Origin: Sipunculus nudus
Lineage: Eukaryota > Annelida > Sipuncula > Golfingiida > Sipunculidae
NCBI GenBank assembly: GCA_026874595.1
Contig: CM049316.1
Coordinates: forward strand, 11,024,839-11,088,838
Direction: 5' to 3'
Length of the DNA stretch: 64,000 bases
The number at the start of each line of letters is the position of its first letter. Within the stretch, counting starts at the first letter, position 1. The notes beneath the pieces were generated by a model that did no database searches, was not told where the DNA came from, and worked only from the letters and a program-made list of their open reading frames with translations. Made by a program: the position numbers and the translations under genes. This document shows positions 36,763 to 49,986 of the stretch, piece by piece.

Positions 36763-38010
36763 TTCGATATTAAGCGGGTATTATCCAATACGATATATTT
36801 AAGGTTGGGAAAGGCAAAAGGCAAGGGCGGGGGCGTCTGTAAATCTGCATTGTTTCTCAGCTCAGCTGACTGTAGGTCATCTGAACTATAGCGATCACTC
36901 TTTGTCCGTCGTCCGTCCGGCCATCCGGCCGTCCGGCCGCCTGTCCGTTAACAGGGCACAAATCATACCACTGTACCTGAAATCTTCTTACTTTACATGC
37001 AGAGAGATTCATGAAAAATCTCCTAGAAAAATTTTATACAAAAGCTCATGTATCTGAACAACTAATGCATTTATCAGCATGATTCTTTGCATAGTTATTG
37101 ATCATGGAGTGTTTCATCAGTTTCTGCAGGCTGGTGGCGCCACCTGTATTTTTTTCGATTTTTTTTCTCTATTTTTGGGACCTTTAAAGATTCGGTCATC
37201 TGGTAACAGTGCACAAATCGTAACTGCTGGATCTGGAATCTTCTAACTCTACATCCAGAAAGGACCAAGAAAAGTCTCATTGGAAACCTGGAATTAGGTC
37301 TCTTTTACCCATATTCATCAAGCTATGGAGCTCCGAAGTACCCCCAAGAATAATGAACAGTTGATACAAAAGCACAAGTATCTGAATAACTAATACATTG
37401 ATCACCATAATTTTTTGCATGGATATTGATCATGGGTTTTCCATCATTTTCTTGAGAATAGCGGCGCCACCTGTATTTTTTCCATTTTTTTAGATATTAA
37501 GCGAGTATTATCCATTACGACATATTTAAGGTTGGGAAAGGCAAAAGGCAAGGGCGGGGGCGTCTGTAACGGTGTCTTGTTTTTTTTAGCTCAGCTGACT
37601 GTATGTCATCTTAGCTTTAGCGGACACTCTTTGTCCGTCGCCCGTCCGGCCGACCGGCCTTCCGGCCATCTGTCCGTTAACAGGGCACAAATCGTAACCA
37701 CTGTACCTGGAATCTTCTTCTTTACATCAAGAGAGGTTCATGAAAAATCTCCTTTGAAACCTGGAATTAGGTCTCTGTTACCCATATTCTTCAAGCTATG
37801 GGGCTCCGAATACCCCCCCCCCCAGAATAATGAAAAAAAAAGTTATACAAAAAGCTCAAGTATCTGGACAACTAATGCATTGATCACCATAATTTTTTTC
37901 CCATGGATAAAGATCATGGAGTGTTTCATCAATTTCCTCAGACTGGTGGCGCCACCTACATTTTTCTATTTTTTAACAATTTTTTTCTCTAGTTTTGAGA
38001 CCTATTAAGA
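36763..38010. repeat. About 725-bp tandem duplication
   Basis: gatattaagcgggtattatc...ggcaagggcgggggcgtctg at 36763-36842 recurs at 37488-37567, each followed by the same element end at about 36857 and 37585. The duplicated segment includes host-array flank, so it arose after the insertion. Confidence 0.8.
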
Positions 38011-40905
38011 TGCGGTCATCTGTCAACATGGCACAAATTATAACCGCTGGACCTGGTATCTTCTAACTTCTCATCCGGAAAGGGCCATTTCCAGTTTCTT
38101 TGGAAACCTGGAATTAGGTCTCTGTTACCAATGTTCTTTAAGCAATGGGGTCCGAAGTACCTCCAAGAATAATGAAAATTTGATACAAAAGCTCAAGTAT
38201 CTGAATAAATAATGCATTGATCACCATGATTCTTTGCATGGATATTGGTCATGGATTGTTTAATCAGTTTCTGCAGACTGGTGGCGCCACCTGTATTTTT
38301 CGATTAAAAAAAAATTGTTCTCTGTTTTTGAGACCTTTAAAGATGTGGTCATTTGTTTACATAGCACAAATTGCAAGGACTGCACCTAGAATCTTGTATC
38401 TTGACACGCAGGAACGCCCATGATAAAAAGTCTCCTTGGAAACCTGAAATAAGGTCTCTGTTACCCATATCCCCCGAGCTATTGGGCTCAGAAGTACCCC
38501 CCAGAATAACTAAAAATTTTAAACAAAGGCTCTAGTCTCTAAAGAACTAGTGCATTGATTCGCATGATTCTGTGCATGCATATGCATTATGTGTTTCCTC
38601 AGTTTCTGCAGACTGGTGGCGCCACCTGGACTTTTAAAAAAATTAAACACATTTTTTCCCCTATTTTTTGAGACCTTCAAGGATGGGGTCGTCCGTTAAA
38701 AGGGCACTAACTGTAACGATTGGCCCTAAAATCTTCTAACTTGACATCCAGGGAGGTCTTTGAAAAATATCCTTGGACACTTGGGATAAGGTCTCTGTTA
38801 CCCATATTCTCTGAGCTATGGGGCTTATAAACATCCGCCATAATAAATAACAAGCAAAATCGTGATATTAATGTCCCCCGCTTTGGGATCTTGTTGTTTT
38901 TCATGCTTGATAAAGGACGGACAGACAGAGTTACAGACAGACCGATGGACATAAGCAAGACACTTCAAAACAAATCCAAACCAAGGTACTCATGAGAGCA
39001 ATCACTGACCAAAATTTGAATGACATCGGATAATATTTAGGAAAGTTATCGCACAGAAACGAAAAACTGACAGACAGACAGACAGACAAAGTGACAGACA
39101 TACAGACAGACAGACAGAAGCCAGACACTCCAAAAAAATCTCAACCAAGGTAAGCATGAGAGCAATCACTGACCCAAATTTGAATGAAATTGGATAAAAT
39201 TTAGGAAAGTTATTGCACGGGAACGAAAACCTGACAGACAGACAGACAAAGTGACAGACAGACAGACAGAAGCCAAACACTCCAAACCAATCCCAACCAA
39301 AGTATGCATGAGAGCAATCACTGACCCAAATTAGAATGAAATAGGATAATATTTAGGAAATTTGTCGCACGGAAACGAAACCTGACAGACAGACAGACAA
39401 AGTGACAGAGAGACAGACAGACAGAAGCCAGGAAAGTTGTCGCACGGAAACGAAACCTGGCAGACAGACAGACAAAGTGACAGAGAGATAGACAGACAGA
39501 AGCCAGACACTCAAAAACAATCCCAACCAAGGTATGCACTGCCCAAAATTTGAATGAAATCGGATATTATTTAGAAAAGTTATCGCACGGAAACTAAAAC
39601 CTGACAGACAGACAGACAAAGTCACACACAGATAGTCAGACAGAAGCCAGACACTCCGAAACCAATCCAAATCAAGGTATGCATGCGAGCAATCACTGCC
39701 CAAAATTGAATGAAATCGGGTAATATTTAGGAAAGTAATCGCACGGAAACGAATACTTGACAGACAGACAGACAAAGTGACAGACAGACAAAGACAGAAG
39801 CCAGACACTCCGAAACCAATCCCAAGCAAGGTACGCATGAGAGCAATCACTGACCCAAATTTGAATGAAATTGGATAATATTAAGGAAAGTTATCGCACG
39901 GAAACGAAAACCTGACAGACAGACAGACAAAGTGACAGACAGACAGACAGAAGCCAAACACTCCAAACCAATCCCAACCAAGGTATGCAAGAGAGCAATC
40001 ACTGACCCAAATTTGAATGAAATAGGATAATATTTAGGAAAGTTGTCGCACGGAAACGAAACCTGGCAGACAGACAGACAAAGTGACAGAGAGACAGATA
40101 GACAGAAGCCAGACACTCAAAAACAATCCCAACCAAGTAATGCATGACAGCAATCACTGCCCAACATTTGAATGAAATCGGATATTATTTAGAAAAGTTA
40201 TCGCACGGAAACTAAAACCTGACAGTCAGACAAAGTGACAGACAGAAGCCAGACATTGCAAAACCAATCCAATCCAAGGTATGATGACAGCAATCACTGC
40301 CAAAAATTTGAATGAAATCGGATATTATTTAGGAAAGTTATCGCACAGAAACGACAACCTGACGGATGGACAGACAGACAGACATATAAACTCAAAACAA
40401 TGTCCCCCGCATCCGCGGAGCGGGGGACAAAACCTTTGATACCAAAGCAGGGCACAAATCATAACTATTGGACCTAGAATCTTCTAACTTTAAATCCAGG
40501 GAGGTCTACGAAAAGACTTCTTGAAAATGGAAATAAAGTCTCTGTTACACATATTTTCTGGGCTATGGGGTTTATAAGCACCCCTCAGAATAATTGAAAA
40601 TTTGATACCAAAGTAGCGCAAAAATCATAACCATTTGGCCCAGAAACTTCTAACTTGACATCCGGCGAGTTCCTCCAAAGTTCACCCCAGAAAACTGAAA
40701 TTCGGTCACTGTGGCCTATATTCTCAGAGTTTTGGGGTATGTTTGAGCACCCCAGCAATGATGCAAAATACACAAAAATTGCCAGATTCCTCAGAAAAGG
40801 CTGGTTGGATTGTCATCAAATTTGGTGTGCTTATGGTTCTTGATGAACTTAAGCTAAGATGCATGATCAATGATGCCACCTACATTATCCTAATTTGTTG
40901 CCTTA
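36857..40905 (+). mobile_element. Compound non-autonomous insertion in array copy 1
   Basis: About 4 kb that interrupts a block continuous in copies 2 and 3 (ctctgg.t.tttctc to tttttctaaac). It starts with the tcagctcagctgactg end, then a (GTCC)n-like microsatellite, then repeated cores of about 330 bp. The cores are marked by gggcacaaatc, tggaaacctggaat, gcattgatcacc and ggtggcgccacct, with starts near 36946, 37199, 37672, 38015, 38350, 38690 and 40440-40610. The far end near 40850-40885 is a decayed match to the left end of the 7616-8770 element, which is the same family inverted. Confidence 0.65.
38851..40428 (+). mobile_element. Pearl/HINE-like element with expanded core array
   Basis: Begins caagcaaaatcgtgatatta then gtcccccgctttggg; ends catccgcggagcgggggac, giving the subterminal inverted repeat GTCCCCCGCT. 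Inside are about nine core units of roughly 140-165 bp (one partial of 73 bp), marked by (cacgga)-type strings near 39046, 39212, 39360, 39434, 39578, 39736, 39890, 40042, 40197 and 40337. Each unit contains ccaatcccaaccaaggtatg, tttgaatgaaat and a (CAGA)n microsatellite. It is inserted within a core of the compound element. No coding capacity. Confidence 0.75.
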
Positions 40906-42263
40906 ATTGTTTTTCTAAACATTATCGGAAAAGCCCTATGTGGGTGATCAATGTGATATATGACCCACTGACCTATGGCGCAAGTTGATTGTACAACTTT
41001 TAGACTTGAACGGTTGCCGCGAGCCATAGATGCCAAAGTATGTTGACTAAGATATTCACACATAAAAAAAAATACAGTTGAGGCAATCACTTTACCACAG
41101 ACGTATATGCTGTGGAATATTTAGTTTATTTATACTAATCTGGCTCATGCCATCATTTCAAGGATTTTGCAAATGTGCAAATATAACGTCAACTGGAAAT
41201 TGGTGATTAGTGTTTTGAAGGACGGATTATTGAAACTTAAACCAGTGAAGTTGACATAGAAACAAAATATATTCAAATATGAGTAATCTCCCGATTTCAT
41301 ATTTAACCCACAACGTCTACCAAAGATATATAAATAATATAGTTTGATATTTATATAAAATGTTTGTGATTTACGGCATTTGTTAAACATGATTTAAGCG
41401 TATAGTCTGTGGTTAAATTACGTTATCAAACAAAATAAACAAGATTAATTAAAATAATCGACAAAATTGACGTCCGTGATGATGTTAGAGTCCTCTTATC
41501 GGTAAATCGAACACCTGAACTCAAAATGGTAATTCAACAGAGGAAAGGAAATTCTAAAATACGATAGGCCAGCCTGCCACTTGTGACCTGAAGGACTTTG
41601 GCCACCTCTTTTTATTATTCAGGTGTTAGATGTCGCTAAATGTCAGAGCGAGTTGTGTCTTATGTTTCGATACACTGAATTTTTTCAACCCTAAGGTAAA
41701 AAATCGGGAAATGTACCTGAGCATTTACCCTGATTATATATCTTATGTTTCCGTTACCAGATTAAGTATAATTCACCACATAATGTATTCCCTCCTTTTT
41801 ACATGCATAGTTGTTTAAAATAGGCAGCGGAATATATCTGAAGGGCTTCAACAGTAAGTAAGATTACGAATTATTGCACGGGGGAGGGGTCCTGTGTGGT
41901 GCACAAGTATATGTAGAGTTTTATTTTATTTCATTCTGAATGTTAGGATTCTAGCTAGCCATAGGGACCCGCTGTCAATAGGGACCACCCGTCTTGGCCC
42001 TTCCTGCGCTATTTCAAAATGACTTCCTCCGTTTTGTCATCTTGTCAGCCGATGTCAGCTGATCCCGCTGAAAAATGTCCCGTTTAAAAGCCAAGCCAGG
42101 AAACTGGACATGCTGCTTATTATAGTAAAATGTAGACGTAAAGGTCACTATTCAGAAGCCAGATGGTGAAGATGAAAACCGAGAGGCCACAACAAAAGCG
42201 GGATTGACGGGCAGATTTCCCGACAGACTCTCGATGCATCGCCGCTCAGCTTTTAAATTACTA

Positions 42264-42569
42264 TTAATAGATTAAATCTTTATGATTTAAGATTATATGA
42301 TAGGGACAGGTGCGAGGGGACAGGTAAATACCCAGGCGGTAAAAGCACCCCGCAATATCGAAGAATAGGATAGGCATTAACAGTATAGGTAAACAAAATC
42401 CACTTGATTCTGTAGAGTAAAGGTCGCATTTAAACGGAGCATAGTAAAGGAGTATGCTGAATGAATATAATACCCTTGCTTCAAATTGATGATCGTTGAA
42501 GACCTCACCTTGTCCCAGTGACATACCACAACATCTCCGGCAATTCACTGAATTGCAAGCTGACGTCAT
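42264..42569 (-). other. Small ORF, copy 2
   Basis: 101 codons, MTSACNSVNCRRCCGMSLGQ..., ending NHKDLIY. Same frame and start as in copies 1 and 3. By hand about 36 nucleotide and about 23 residue differences from copy 3, which does not show strong purifying selection. Confidence 0.2.
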
Positions 42570-42639
42570 ATCAGACTTTTATATGAATACTTACCCCATC
42601 GCTGCGTGAATGTTTTATGAAACAATCGGCATGACGTCA
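42561..42639. promoter_or_regulatory. Paired CRE-like palindromes, copy 2
   Basis: TGACGTCA at 42561-42568 and 42632-42639, 71 bp apart. Confidence 0.35.
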
Positions 42640-44042
42640 ATCATAGCAAGTGTTAACAATTTACAAACATTTAGTCATGGCAAATGGCATTCCATCAGAA
42701 AAGCTCATTTCATCACTACAACCCATGTTCTCTCATCGTATTAAAAGAAAAAAGTTATAGATAATGCTTCAATGAAATTATCATTAACGAACAGGTAGGA
42801 GGTTGAAATCGACCGTAATTTGTGTAGACGGGCATAACAGAGAGGATGAAAGCCGGCGATACCGGGCCAAGTATATTAGCTATAATGGAGTGGTACGTGG
42901 CTATCCTCAAAGATAAAGAGTGAAGATAATATTTAAATTAGTATAACTAAACGGCGTGTGTTTTGTGAGGACTCATTTATATGGTCATTTTACGGTCAGA
43001 ACGGTTATTCGATAACTCTATTAATAGTTTGAGATATTTTGTGAGATACTGCCAGAGGAGGTTTCTCGATCGCTCCATGGTTTAGAATGTGAAGAATGAT
43101 ATTTTGTGGCATCAAAATCTAAGAGTCATATTTCAATTAATAAAATATCTTAGTATTTCCTTCTCCTGTCATTTGCTGATACCATAAAAATGACTCAACT
43201 AAACTGACGTAACAGGGCGTTGGATTTTAATTGTGATATGGATTAACAAGAATTATGATGAACTAAAGGGCAGTTGTAAATCTTTGGATATGGTCGGACT
43301 AATTCAGACTGATGGAGTTATATTAATATCATAGAGGTAAGAAGCTAAATGATTAGGTGGGAGTGGTTTATAATTGAACGGGATCTGGCAGATATAAGAT
43401 AATATATGAGGACGTAGACAGCCGCCAGGACGTTTTCAGTCAACCACCTTAAACACACATTCATTAAAACATAAAATTACCACAGCTAGTAAACAAGAGA
43501 AAAATTTAAATTGTATATCCAAAACATGGCATCTATGATCTTCTCAAAAGGATGCAATATTTGCCGACAGCGTCGTTTCCAAAGTGCCACCGGAACAATA
43601 TTTCGGGACCAGTACATGAATATAATACCGAGAGCAAATGTGAGTATATGCAGGTCTGAGCGGTTTCATGAACATGTCAATTTTCAGTCAGAACATGTCT
43701 GGAAGCAAGTCCGCCCAGTTAACCAGGCTGATATTTCATGATAAATGATCTGTCCACAGCCCTTGGACGGCCAGCATTGAATGTTAAACGTTCAGCGGGT
43801 CTCTTATGTGTCTTTACACATTTTTTTTTCTGTTTAGTCTGCAGAATAAAGATTACATTTCCATCAGATTAGCTTTGATGCATGACAAGCTTTCAGCGGT
43901 TAGTCCAATCTAACATGTTTACGGTCGTGTTTCTCAACTCCTACCCCCTCGATAAATATGCCGGATGATTTAAAGTTTCTCCATTAAAATAAGCAAATGA
44001 AGTCCACTGACCTCCGGTGAGGTTTACATGACACTTCATTTG

Positions 44043-44044
<2 letters not shown>

Positions 44045-44091
<47 letters not shown>
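44045..44091. repeat. (TA)n microsatellite, array copy 2
   Basis: About 47 bp. The paralogous site in copy 3 (55551-55605) is also expanded; in copy 1 (about 31919) it is only catataaaac. Confidence 0.95.
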
Positions 44092-44092
<1 letters not shown>

Positions 44093-47000
44093 CTTTTATG
44101 ATCATGTTCCTGAAACTGTTGGCTCTCCCTATTCTATACCATTGGTGAGTGACATCTATATTATATTTGACGGGAACATTAAATCGTTAATATCCAAGTC
44201 GTGTATATTTAACCAAGGCTCGGAATTACCAAATACAAGATCTAATGTATCAGGAATGTAATATGTTGTCTAATATGATCCGTTTTCCGTAAATCAATAG
44301 GAAGTTGACTTTTGGGATATATGGCCGTGGGTATATCTCAATGCCATTTACCAGAAACTACTCTAGTGTATCAAGCGGATGAACTCATAGACATTGTTTG
44401 GCAGACATATTGAATGTTTTCCTGAAAGCTGATATCAAGCTTATACTTTTCCTTTCAAATAGATTTTATAAAAAGGTAAACGGATATCGCAGTGCAGAGT
44501 TAAAAAATGCATTTTTTAAGGAAAGGGTTAAGTTAAATTTCCGTGATATATGGGATTAAAATATCTGCAAAGAGTGTGCATATTAATTTGGATTAGTCAG
44601 GTAAATATCCGTTCTCTGCTAGTGGATATATTGGAAGATATAATAAGTGTAACTACTGCCATGAATAGAATAAAAAAAAAACCTTGATTGGCCCTCTTAA
44701 GACTTGTAAAGGATTGTAAGTTTTGTGAACAAGGCAATTTCTATTTCATATATTGTCCCTTCTTGTCACAGGTTACATATCATAATGAAAGCACAAGGTT
44801 GACACTGAGCTCTCTTTCAAATGTTTTAAAACTAGAATTCCCTCGTAAATAACTCATAGAATACCCCTCATCTGACAGGGCGGTGGATAAGCCCGGCAGT
44901 GTGGATGAAGGATTAATATGCATTTTAACCATATTAGGTTTTAGATAAATAGTTGATAAAAGCTTTCATCCTTTTGCAAAAATATCTTCCTGAAGGAAGT
45001 TGGTCAATCATAGACGGCAAACGGAACCGCTGTTACATCAAGCTTCAATTTCACACAAAAGTTTTTTTTCATCCAGTCGAAACTTTCATCTGCATTGATG
45101 TCATTTGGGTGCTTATTCTAGGAATTTATACAATGATATCCGCATGGCTCAGCATCTTTCGTACACGTTATAATACACTTAAATATTGTTGAAAAAAAAT
45201 CGAATGCTTTTTACGGTAATCAAAGATTTAAGACAGAGACTTTCACTGTTTTGCCTTTTCCTGGCAATAAAGAGAGTCCTTCCGACTGTTTTTGTTGATT
45301 TTAAGGTGTTCTGACAAACAATGAATGGATTGTTTAATATGCAGTATATAGTACAAATTTTCAAATATTCATCCAGAATGTGAAAGAATACATCAAAACC
45401 TGAAGAGCCGTTGTATTGGGAAGACAAACAATATAAATTCTACTGTTTCTGTTTCCCTACAACCTTGTATAAAGGCACAGTGTTTATACATGTTTAATTG
45501 TTTACAGTGTATGTACGAAATATTTTCTCATAAAACTGAGTAGTCGTTAAAAGATTAAATCTTTTCGGGTAAAATATACAATTTATCAATGAGATGCATT
45601 ATGTGGAATGATAAACCGGACCAACAACTACAGTACCACTTTACAAATGATAAAGTAGGAATTTAAACAATATTTCAATTTTCAATTAATGGTATCTTTT
45701 CTGAATTGCTGGTAATATTCAGCTTTTTTATTTCAGGATTGTTTTTCAGTCCAGCCTTTACCGGCGTCATCGGCGGTATACATAGTTAACTTGTTGGTCC
45801 TTAAAAGTATGATTTGCTGATCTGCATCTCAGCAAACAAGGTGGTCTTTTGTATGGTTCTAGGGATTTTTACTTAGAAGCGCGTGCTGAGCAACGAACAA
45901 TTCATGCTTTCATTCTTTGTCACATTATAGCACATGAAACAAACGCATGGTATGTACAGATGACTGGGTTCACTTTTTCGTTTAAGACGCCAAAAATATG
46001 CATGGCTATTCGACCATGGGATATTATTTTTACGAGAAGTGCGTAGGTAGGAGAGCGGGGTCATATGACTGCATTTCAACAAATTTAAGGGAATTTCATG
46101 TTGAAGAAATGAAAAGCTCAATCCATCTAGTTGTAATTCATTAATAAATAATGGTCAAACCCAACCAAGCTGAATACTTCTGAAGTTATTGGCAGAAAAA
46201 AGTACATTGTAAAATAATGGTTGTGAAGGAAAAATCGTAACAGTTCATATTTTGTAAGAAGAAAGGCGCTATCGGCCTTGCGGTAAGTCGTTATAAGAGT
46301 CTCCGAGAATCCTGATTTTAATATGGCTGATACAGATTCATGCAGTATAAAATCGTGCCACTGGTATCTGAGATATGCACCAATACAAAGTTGTCACTTC
46401 TCCTTTGATTCCTCTAGAGCTTTATGGCATAGACTGGTTACTAGGAATCTCCATCCAGTTTTGCAGATTCAATTATTTTTAATGGGATGATCTTTTTTAA
46501 TTGTTATATCAATCAAGGACCCTACTGGTATGCGTCAACATGTTTTTCTCATCTTTGTGGTATCATAGATTATCCTGGAAGTAAAATAATAATGCTAAAT
46601 TAAGGATATTCTAACTTGGTATCGTCTTATAACATTTTGAATAAACGATTTACTTGAAGATCCCTCATATCTCTGCCTTATATGAAATTTAGTGCTTTTG
46701 ATTATTTCAGGTAGATAAGATGTTTGAATCCTAGATTAAGTACTTACACAAACCTAAATCGTGTAGGATTCAATATCGCGTCCATTTATAAGATCTAATA
46801 TTTTTGTTCTATTTTATTTTCGTCACTTATATTTGTTCACTGCTTAAAAATATGTTTCGTGAAAACGGTAAAAAGGACTTATTATGTCGCTCTCCAGTTT
46901 AAGTCACCAGACTCTAAACGGACAATTTTTTATATGTTTATCGCAATTTTTCCTTTATATAGAATTTTTATAAAGAACAAACACTGATATTCCTTGCTTT

Positions 47001-49926
47001 CCTTGAAGCAACCAGTCAACTGATGTAAAATACATAATCTTGAAAAAAAGGAATAAGAGTGATTGTTAACCACAAAACAAGGTTGCTTTGTGTGCTAAAA
47101 GAGAAATTCCAGAATAACCCTTACCATAACCAAATTTGTTTTTGCCGTCTTCTTTGTTTTACAATCTTTCACCGGAGCATGTTATTTGACAAGTAAATGA
47201 ATATCCTACCTTGATAATAAATATATTTTTACAGGTCGGGTCTGTATCATCACAGACGAAATTGATTCGAGGCTTGTCTGGAGGCAAGAAAAGTCCCAGT
47301 AACCTCATGAGGAGGGAATGTATGACATTAATGTCATAGACCGACAGTTTATTGTGCAACATCATTATTGGCTATCGACATTTCTGAGTACTTATGCCAG
47401 TGCAAACATTTTCATGGATCAAGAGGAATCTCTCATGTGTTAGATTCTCAATTTAAACTATTATATATTTTCTTTAAGGTTAAGTCCATGAGCCGTTGGT
47501 GACACTCTCTACTGGATGAAATTGAACGATACATACAACAAGAATGGTATGGTACTTTAGCTTACTAGATTTCAATTTTTACAGGGATAAACCAGAATAC
47601 ATAACGTATCGTCAACATGTTAAAAAGTATTCCTTGAATCCGATCGTAATTTATTTTCTTGACGCTAAGGAGCTTGGAGCGGGGGTGTAGAAATTGACCA
47701 AACGCTTAATTATTAGTCCACGTCCCATCCCGAAACTAGAGTTCACAAATATGTACTTTTGCTTGTAATATGTGAAGTGTGTCTTTAGTGACCCTTTACA
47801 ATGTCAAAAGTCCTCTCTGAGATAAGAATCAAGTGAAATAGTGGAATGTAACGGAGTAGGTAAGAAAAAAGAGTGTGCCTAAATAGTTGACCCGAGAACG
47901 GAAGTATTTGAGTTGACTGTTAGTGATAGAACCGACGGAGAGAAAGAGTCAGACATTTACATTTCTGGTGAGTTTAAATGCCTTGTGGCAAGTATATTCT
48001 CCGAAGCAATAGAAGAAACCGTGAAATAGGAACAGTGAGCTTTTTTAGATTTACACCACGTGTGAGAGGCTGCTGCAAGAAACAATGTTCTTAACATCGA
48101 GTTCTTCGTGCGCACGCAGTTAAACCAACAAGGGATACATGTAAATGTGAGCCTTTTGTGACACATACAGATACGAATACATTTGTCCTTCAAGAAGCCT
48201 CTCCGATAAAAAGAAATCTTGGGTAAATCCTTTACTTTTTTTAAAGACATCTCAGTTTCAATTTGTCTCTCATATGAAGTATCATCATTGATGTCTTGTA
48301 TTTTTATTTAACATAGACAAACTTTACACTTATACATAACAGAGACAAATATCACAGAGACTACAAACGAGAGCACATGAGGATGTGGGTTATTGCCATA
48401 ACATGCAAGCAGTGTAAGACACAAATGTAATTAGCCTCGTTGTTTCATATATAATGCTATTTTTCTTATTGAGAATGCAGCTTACAGAATAAACCACCAA
48501 TTATAACCAACGCGAAATTAAAACATAACTGCGTCTATACATGCATTTTTTATGAAACTCTGCACATCAATCATGCACTTAAATGCACACACATAAACAC
48601 GTATATATATATGCATGTTGATGCATATATATATACACATATACCCATTCACCTACATATACATATTATTGTTTACAATAAAACATCAAATCGGACTTTT
48701 AATAATTCACTTTTATCCTTTTAAATCCTTTACTACATAGAGCTAATCATCACAAGTTACGTTTAAAGATGAAAGTTCCTCATAAATAATTCCTTCTTCT
48801 CCCTGCAGCTGATGGCAGTATGAGCGGAGCTATATGTTTGAATGACCAAGTATCTTTGTGTATTTCTAAATTATGTGTTTAGGCTAAAGAGGGTCTTTGT
48901 CATATTGCAAATATGGTTTACGATAAATACAAACGTTGATATATCACCTGGTATTTTCTCTGTTCAATATCTACTTTGAAAACAAGCGGAGTCATTTTCC
49001 AACTGTCTGTCAGAATTTCAGAAGAATACATCAGCAGGAAAAAGATATTAACGTACATCTAGGAAGAATTGTACTACTTTTCCACTTATTTTATTTATTA
49101 TGTTAGTTGTGTGTGTTAATACATTTTATGCACGTATGTCTGTTCACTACAACAATACCGCGTTGCCTAAATGTACGATATTGCGTATTCGCAAAAACGT
49201 GCAATCAGGAGAGGATGATGTTTTATTTGAATAAAAAATGTATTGTAATTATTTATTTTCGGATCCCCAATTTACTCTTTGACGATAGAAAACGTTGTGT
49301 CAATATTCTCTTCTCTGGCGTGATCTTACTTTCAAATGGCTTGCTCTGTCGTCACTAGTCTAATTGTGTCAAACACATTTATTTACTGTTGATCGCCAAC
49401 TTGGTCTATGACCGTAGTGCAGGACGCTATTTCTGTATTCTCCTTCGCGCCTGTAATTGTGCCCGGTTTAAGTTTAACTCTACAGTCTAAAAAAATTGTC
49501 TGGAAATGAGTTTGGCAGAAACGAGTATATTTCGTGGAGAGAAGCGGGACACTTTACTCTGTGTCACTAGCGGTACACAGACCTGCTGTTGTAATCCCGT
49601 TATCTAAAAAAATGAAAAGTCTGGCTTTAACGTCTTGGTGAACATGGCTGTCATGGTTTTGTCTCATGAATTATTCATGCAACTTACGTGCAGGAAGGTA
49701 CAACTCATTCCAGTATTAACCAGCACATGGTACGTGTTACATAAAATATTAGTATCTCACGTGTGACTAGTTTGACATTTTCTTAATGGAGACGAAGTTA
49801 TATGGTTTACTTGTCGAACATGGGACTTTCAGAAAGGTTGCAATGACCGCTGATGATAGAAACTGGATTCAGTATGTCTTATACAAGCACATGAAGTTAA
49901 TGATAAATTTTATATTATGTAAGTCA

Positions 49927-49929
<3 letters not shown>

Positions 49930-49983
<54 letters not shown>
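49930..49983. repeat. (TA)n microsatellite, array copy 2
   Basis: About 54 bp. The paralogous run in copy 3 is 59673-59710, interrupted near 59700. Confidence 0.95.

Positions 49984-49986
<3 letters not shown>

Larger units (their letters stand above)
29101..41290. repeat. Tandem array copy 1
   Basis: Shares with copies 2-4 an ordered series of blocks, for example cctcttatcg (29.3 kb), cttcctgcgctattt (29.9), paired TGACGTCA (30.45/30.52), cgtttccaaagtg (31.47), ctgtccacagcccctggacgg (31.63). It continues with caagcgggtgaactcatagac (32.2) and atatatgaccc.ctgacctatgg (40.96). It carries two insertions absent from the other copies (34441-34840 and about 36857-40905). It lacks the about 3-kb block found at 47.85-50.9 kb in copy 2. 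No gene was recognised. Confidence 0.9.

Noticed and set aside
38707-40116. Series of minus-strand ORFs with SVCLSVCLS repeats, resembling a repeat protein
   Set aside because: They arise from the (CAGA)n-bearing core units of a non-coding element; frames shift between units.
38930-40400. CRISPR-like regular repeat array
   Set aside because: The units are about 150 bp with no unique spacers, in a eukaryotic genome, and lie between inverted repeats of a transposable element.
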